This document shows positions 61,362 through 64,000 of a stretch of DNA of 64,000 bases, one piece after another. Every line of letters starts with the position of its first letter. Position 1 is the first letter of the stretch. The translations under genes were made by a program, and so were the position numbers. Where the stretch lies: NCBI RefSeq assembly GCF_001540865.1, contig NC_033628.1, forward strand, positions 10,148,069 through 10,212,068, given 5' to 3'. The notes beneath the pieces were generated by a model. The model had not been told where the DNA came from, searched no databases, and saw only the letters and a list, made by a program, of their open reading frames with translations. This DNA is from Ananas comosus. Lineage: Eukaryota > Streptophyta > Magnoliopsida > Poales > Bromeliaceae.

Positions 61362-61959
61362 NNNNNNNNNNNNNNNNNNNNNNNNNNNNNNNNNNNNNNN
61401 NNNNNNNNNNNNNNNNNNNNNNNNNNNNNNNNNNNNNNNNNNNNNNNNNNNNNNNNNNNNNNNNNNNNNNNNNNNNNNNNNNNNNNNNNNNNNNNNNNNN
61501 NNNNNNNNNNNNNNNNNNNNNNNNNNNNNNNNNNNNNNNNNNNNNNNNNNNNNNNNNNNNNNNNNNNNNNNNNNNNNNNNNNNNNNNNNNNNNNNNNNNN
61601 NNNNNNNNNNNNNNNNNNNNNNNNNNNNNNNNNNNNNNNNNNNNNNNNNNNNNNNNNNNNNNNNNNNNNNNNNNNNNNNNNNNNNNNNNNNNNNNNNNNN
61701 NNNNNNNNNNNNNNNNNNNNNNNNNNNNNNNNNNNNNNNNNNNNNNNNNNNNNNNNNNNNNNNNNNNNNNNNNNNNNNNNNNNNNNNNNNNNNNNNNNNN
61801 NNNNNNNNNNNNNNNNNNNNNNNNNNNNNNNNNNNNNNNNNNNNNNNNNNNNNNNNNNNNNNNNNNNNNNNNNNNNNNNNNNNNNNNNNNNNNNNNNNNN
61901 NNNNNNNNNNNNNNNNNNNNNNNNNNNNNNNNNNNNNNNNNNNNNNNNNNNNNNNNNNN
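61362..61959. other. Assembly gap (598 N)
   Basis: Unsequenced. Long open frames computed across it are meaningless. Confidence 1.
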
Positions 61960-63065
61960 TAGTGTTCCATAATTTTATTTTTATCTTTTTATTATCGATT
62001 CTACCAATTTTTTTCGTTAAAGCAGTAACTAAGTTAAAACTAAAGGACACTACAGCGAATATTCTATAAATCTAAGTGGGATATCTAAAATTTTTTATAT
62101 ATAATTTAATAAAATATTAATGAAAAATGTAACGAAAAGATAGAAATGAAATCACAAGACAATAACTGAATATACTTTAAATCACAGAATACTAAAATAA
62201 AATAATATGAAATCATAAGGATGATATTTGAAGTTTATCCCTGAAAAAAAAAAAAAAAAAAATACAGGAGCCTCTCCCTCCTCCACACGTAGACATAAAT
62301 TACGTATTATCCATTTCCCTCTCACCGAATGCGAAGGGTGTGAGAAACTAAGTAAAAATATTCACACGTCCCTTCCACTATTACGTATCCGCGTATTTAT
62401 TGCTACAACCAAACTCCGAATATTCCCGCAACATTTATTCGGGCCTTTTCGACTCACACACCATCATTTCCCGCTTGGATATGATTCAAACGCAACGAAA
62501 TAAGAAAGAAAAAGCCTTGATTTTGTGCTGTTTGGTTCTCACCAAAATAATTTAGAGTTTTTTTTTTTTCTGAAAACGTATTTTCTGTTTATTTGATTTA
62601 AAAAAAAAACTATAAATAAAAAGTTTTTCACAAAAGTTTTTTTTTAAAAAAAGATAATTTTCACAAGTTTTTGAGAAATCCAACATATAATAATAGTCCT
62701 TGGCATAAGAGATGTTTGGCTTTTCGAAAAATATTTCAAATAACAAATTTTTCGCTTCTGTTTAGCACTAAAAAAAATCAACTCCTATAATATTCATAGG
62801 ATAGTAATAATTCTATTTAATAAAAAGAAGTTGAGATTGGTTGCATTTTCGCGGCACACCGAGACTCGTCGCATTTGGGCAAAATTGGGACGGGACCCAC
62901 CTCACCTCAACCTCACAACAGCGCCCTATCACTCCGGCAGGGATCGGATATGTGACCTCGTTGTGTCATCTCACATCACCTGTTCGATCGTTTTATCAGT
63001 TACAAATATCTGAACGGCATGCAACTACAACGAGATAAGAACACACATAATAATTTATTTTAAAG
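61960..63065. other. Intergenic DNA with repeat remnants
   Basis: 62020-62240 is the right half of a GTGGTTTAAA-family repeat, with its left half presumably in the gap. 62270-62500 and 62840-63010 have more balanced composition but no protein I recognise. Confidence 0.45.
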
Positions 63066-63385
63066 GGTTATTTGCATACACATTCCTACAAATATAGTGA
63101 ATTACGAAAATATTTCTGTAAAACAAAAATTCCATAAGTTGTTCCTTCAAAAGTCCTAAGTTATGTAGATATGTCCCTTCGGTTAACATCCGTTAGTGAT
63201 ATGTTTATTTTTTAACAGTATATTCGTGAAATGACCATTTTACCTTCATAAATATATCCCTCCAAAAGTTTTTCTTTTTCCTTCTTTTTCTCTTCCTCTT
63301 CGGACTGTCGAAGCGGACGACGGCGGCGGCGGCGCGGGGTCGGGTTCGCCAGCGAAGAAGAAGAGGGAAGAACGCCGGGGCACCG

Positions 63386-63640
63386 GAGCTCTACCCGGAG
63401 CTCGTCGCCCTCAACGCCGTCCCCTCCCTCGTTGGCCTCCTCGACCACGACATCGCCGACATCGCCGTCGACGTCGTCTCCCTCCTCACCGACCTCACCG
63501 ACGCCGACGTCCTTGGCGACCACGACGACCCCGTGCACGCCCTCGTCGCCGCCCACGTCGACAACAACACCCTAGAGCTTCTCGTCTAGAAACTCGCCCG
63601 CCTTTCTGAGGCCGACCCCGAAGAGGTTCTTCTCCCTCGC
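63386..63640 (+). pseudogene. Captured fragment of a CTNNBL1-like (beta-catenin-like 1) gene
   Basis: The plus-strand frame from 63386 reads ELYPELVALNAVPSLVGLL, then DVVSLLTDLTDADVLGD, then VDNNTLELLV. A TAG stop follows at 63587-63589 where the family has a Gln codon, and the frame continues KLARLSEADPEE. These are consecutive armadillo-repeat segments of plant CTNNBL1, a nuclear protein of the spliceosomal Prp19/CDC5L complex. Only about 80 of more than 500 residues are present, with no start, so it is a dead fragment. The GC-rich codons differ from the surrounding AT-rich arms. Confidence 0.82.
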
Positions 63641-63642
63641 CG

Positions 63643-63830
63643 GTGACGAAGAAGAGGGAAGAGGAAGAGAAAGAAGGAAGAAGGAAGAAGAAGGGAAAAG
63701 AGGAAGAGGGAAGAGGAAAAGGAAGAGGGCTCGCCACCGTCGCTGCCGTCCCGCCGTATCTCCTCGCCGGCGACGAAGAAGAAGGAAGAGGAAGAGGAAG
63801 AGGAAGAGGAAGAGGAAGAGGAAGAAGGGT
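63643..63830. repeat. GAAGAG purine tract
   Basis: Long GAA/GAG-rich plus-strand run interrupted by a short GC-rich piece. 'ctcgccggtgacgaagaaga' (63636) and 'ctcgccggcgacgaagaaga' (63764) show it is an internal duplication of ~128 bases. The Glu/Arg/Lys-rich frames over it are low-complexity artefacts. Confidence 0.8.
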
Positions 63831-64000
63831 AAATACGTCAATTTACACTATAATTAACCATTAACCATGGTTAAGTATTTTAACCGTGGTTAACGAAAAT
63901 TTTCTAACATATCTGGATGGCAGGGACATATTTGCATAACTTAGGACTTTTGCAGGGACAACTTATGGAGTTTCCGTTTTGCAGGGATATTTCCGCAATT

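Larger units (their letters stand above)
63066..64000. mobile_element. Foldback element carrying host gene sequence (right end outside the window)
   Basis: The left arm (about 63080-63200, with 'aattccataagttgttcc' and 'aaaagtcctaagttatg') reappears inverted at 63880-64000 ('cataacttaggacttttgc', 'ggacaacttatggagttt'). The arms are over 100 bases, and the right terminus is cut off by the window edge. Between them is GC-rich gene-derived DNA. This is the structure of a gene-carrying (Pack-MULE-like) element. The superfamily is unproven without termini and target duplication. Related arms occur at 25683-26104. Confidence 0.7.

Noticed and set aside
61307..62069. Open frames of 204-250 codons
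   Set aside because: They are produced by the 598-N gap.
63643..63864. Glu/Lys/Arg-rich 73-codon protein
   Set aside because: Low-complexity purine tract that is internally duplicated. It is not coding.

Overview
The window is nuclear DNA of a flowering plant. The genes have GT-AG introns, several plant-specific families are present (BBR/BPC factor, plant LDL3, type-B-like receiver), intergenic DNA is AT-rich, and there are tRNA-derived SINE, Helitron, Tourist-like and solo-LTR insertions. The GC-rich coding style of the histone genes points to a monocot, possibly a commelinid such as pineapple. The species is an inference, not a demonstration.

Layout. 1-4300 is a pile of inverted-repeat (foldback) elements separated by TA and GA microsatellites. 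4330-5134 is a small non-coding locus: telo-box/TATA promoter followed by two box C/D snoRNAs, one matching the 25S peptidyl-transferase region and one matching 18S helix 24. 5330-12474 holds foldback elements, a SINE with target duplications and a 3 kb non-autonomous Helitron. 13467-17420 is a class I BBR/BPC gene on the minus strand. 19623-20434 is a linker histone H1 gene (+). 22528-23347 is an intronless-CDS histone H3.3 gene (-). 23400-33560 is repeat DNA with four of the window's six single-N junctions, each beside a near-copy of neighbouring sequence. 33620-36212 is a broken CTP synthase-like gene (-), carrying a 2-nt deletion and a solo LTR inside an exon. 37509-38202 encodes a 157-residue stand-alone receiver protein (-). 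39175-40714 is a Helitron end and a nested palindrome array. 43157-52554 is the eight-exon histone demethylase gene LDL3 (+). 52555-64000 is flanking DNA of LDL3, repeats, a 598-nt assembly gap and, at the right edge, a foldback element carrying a broken CTNNBL1-like gene fragment.

Four of the five intact protein genes act on chromatin: a GAGA-binding factor that can recruit Polycomb, H1, H3.3 and an H3K4 demethylase. I read this as coincidence of gene order, not an operon-like unit, although the H1 and H3.3 genes share a histone-type octamer variant and CCAAT boxes. The least expected items are the snoRNA pair, the exon-interrupting solo LTR, the microsatellite-tipped foldback family with an empty-site allele, the Helitron with both ends visible, and the captured CTNNBL1 fragment.
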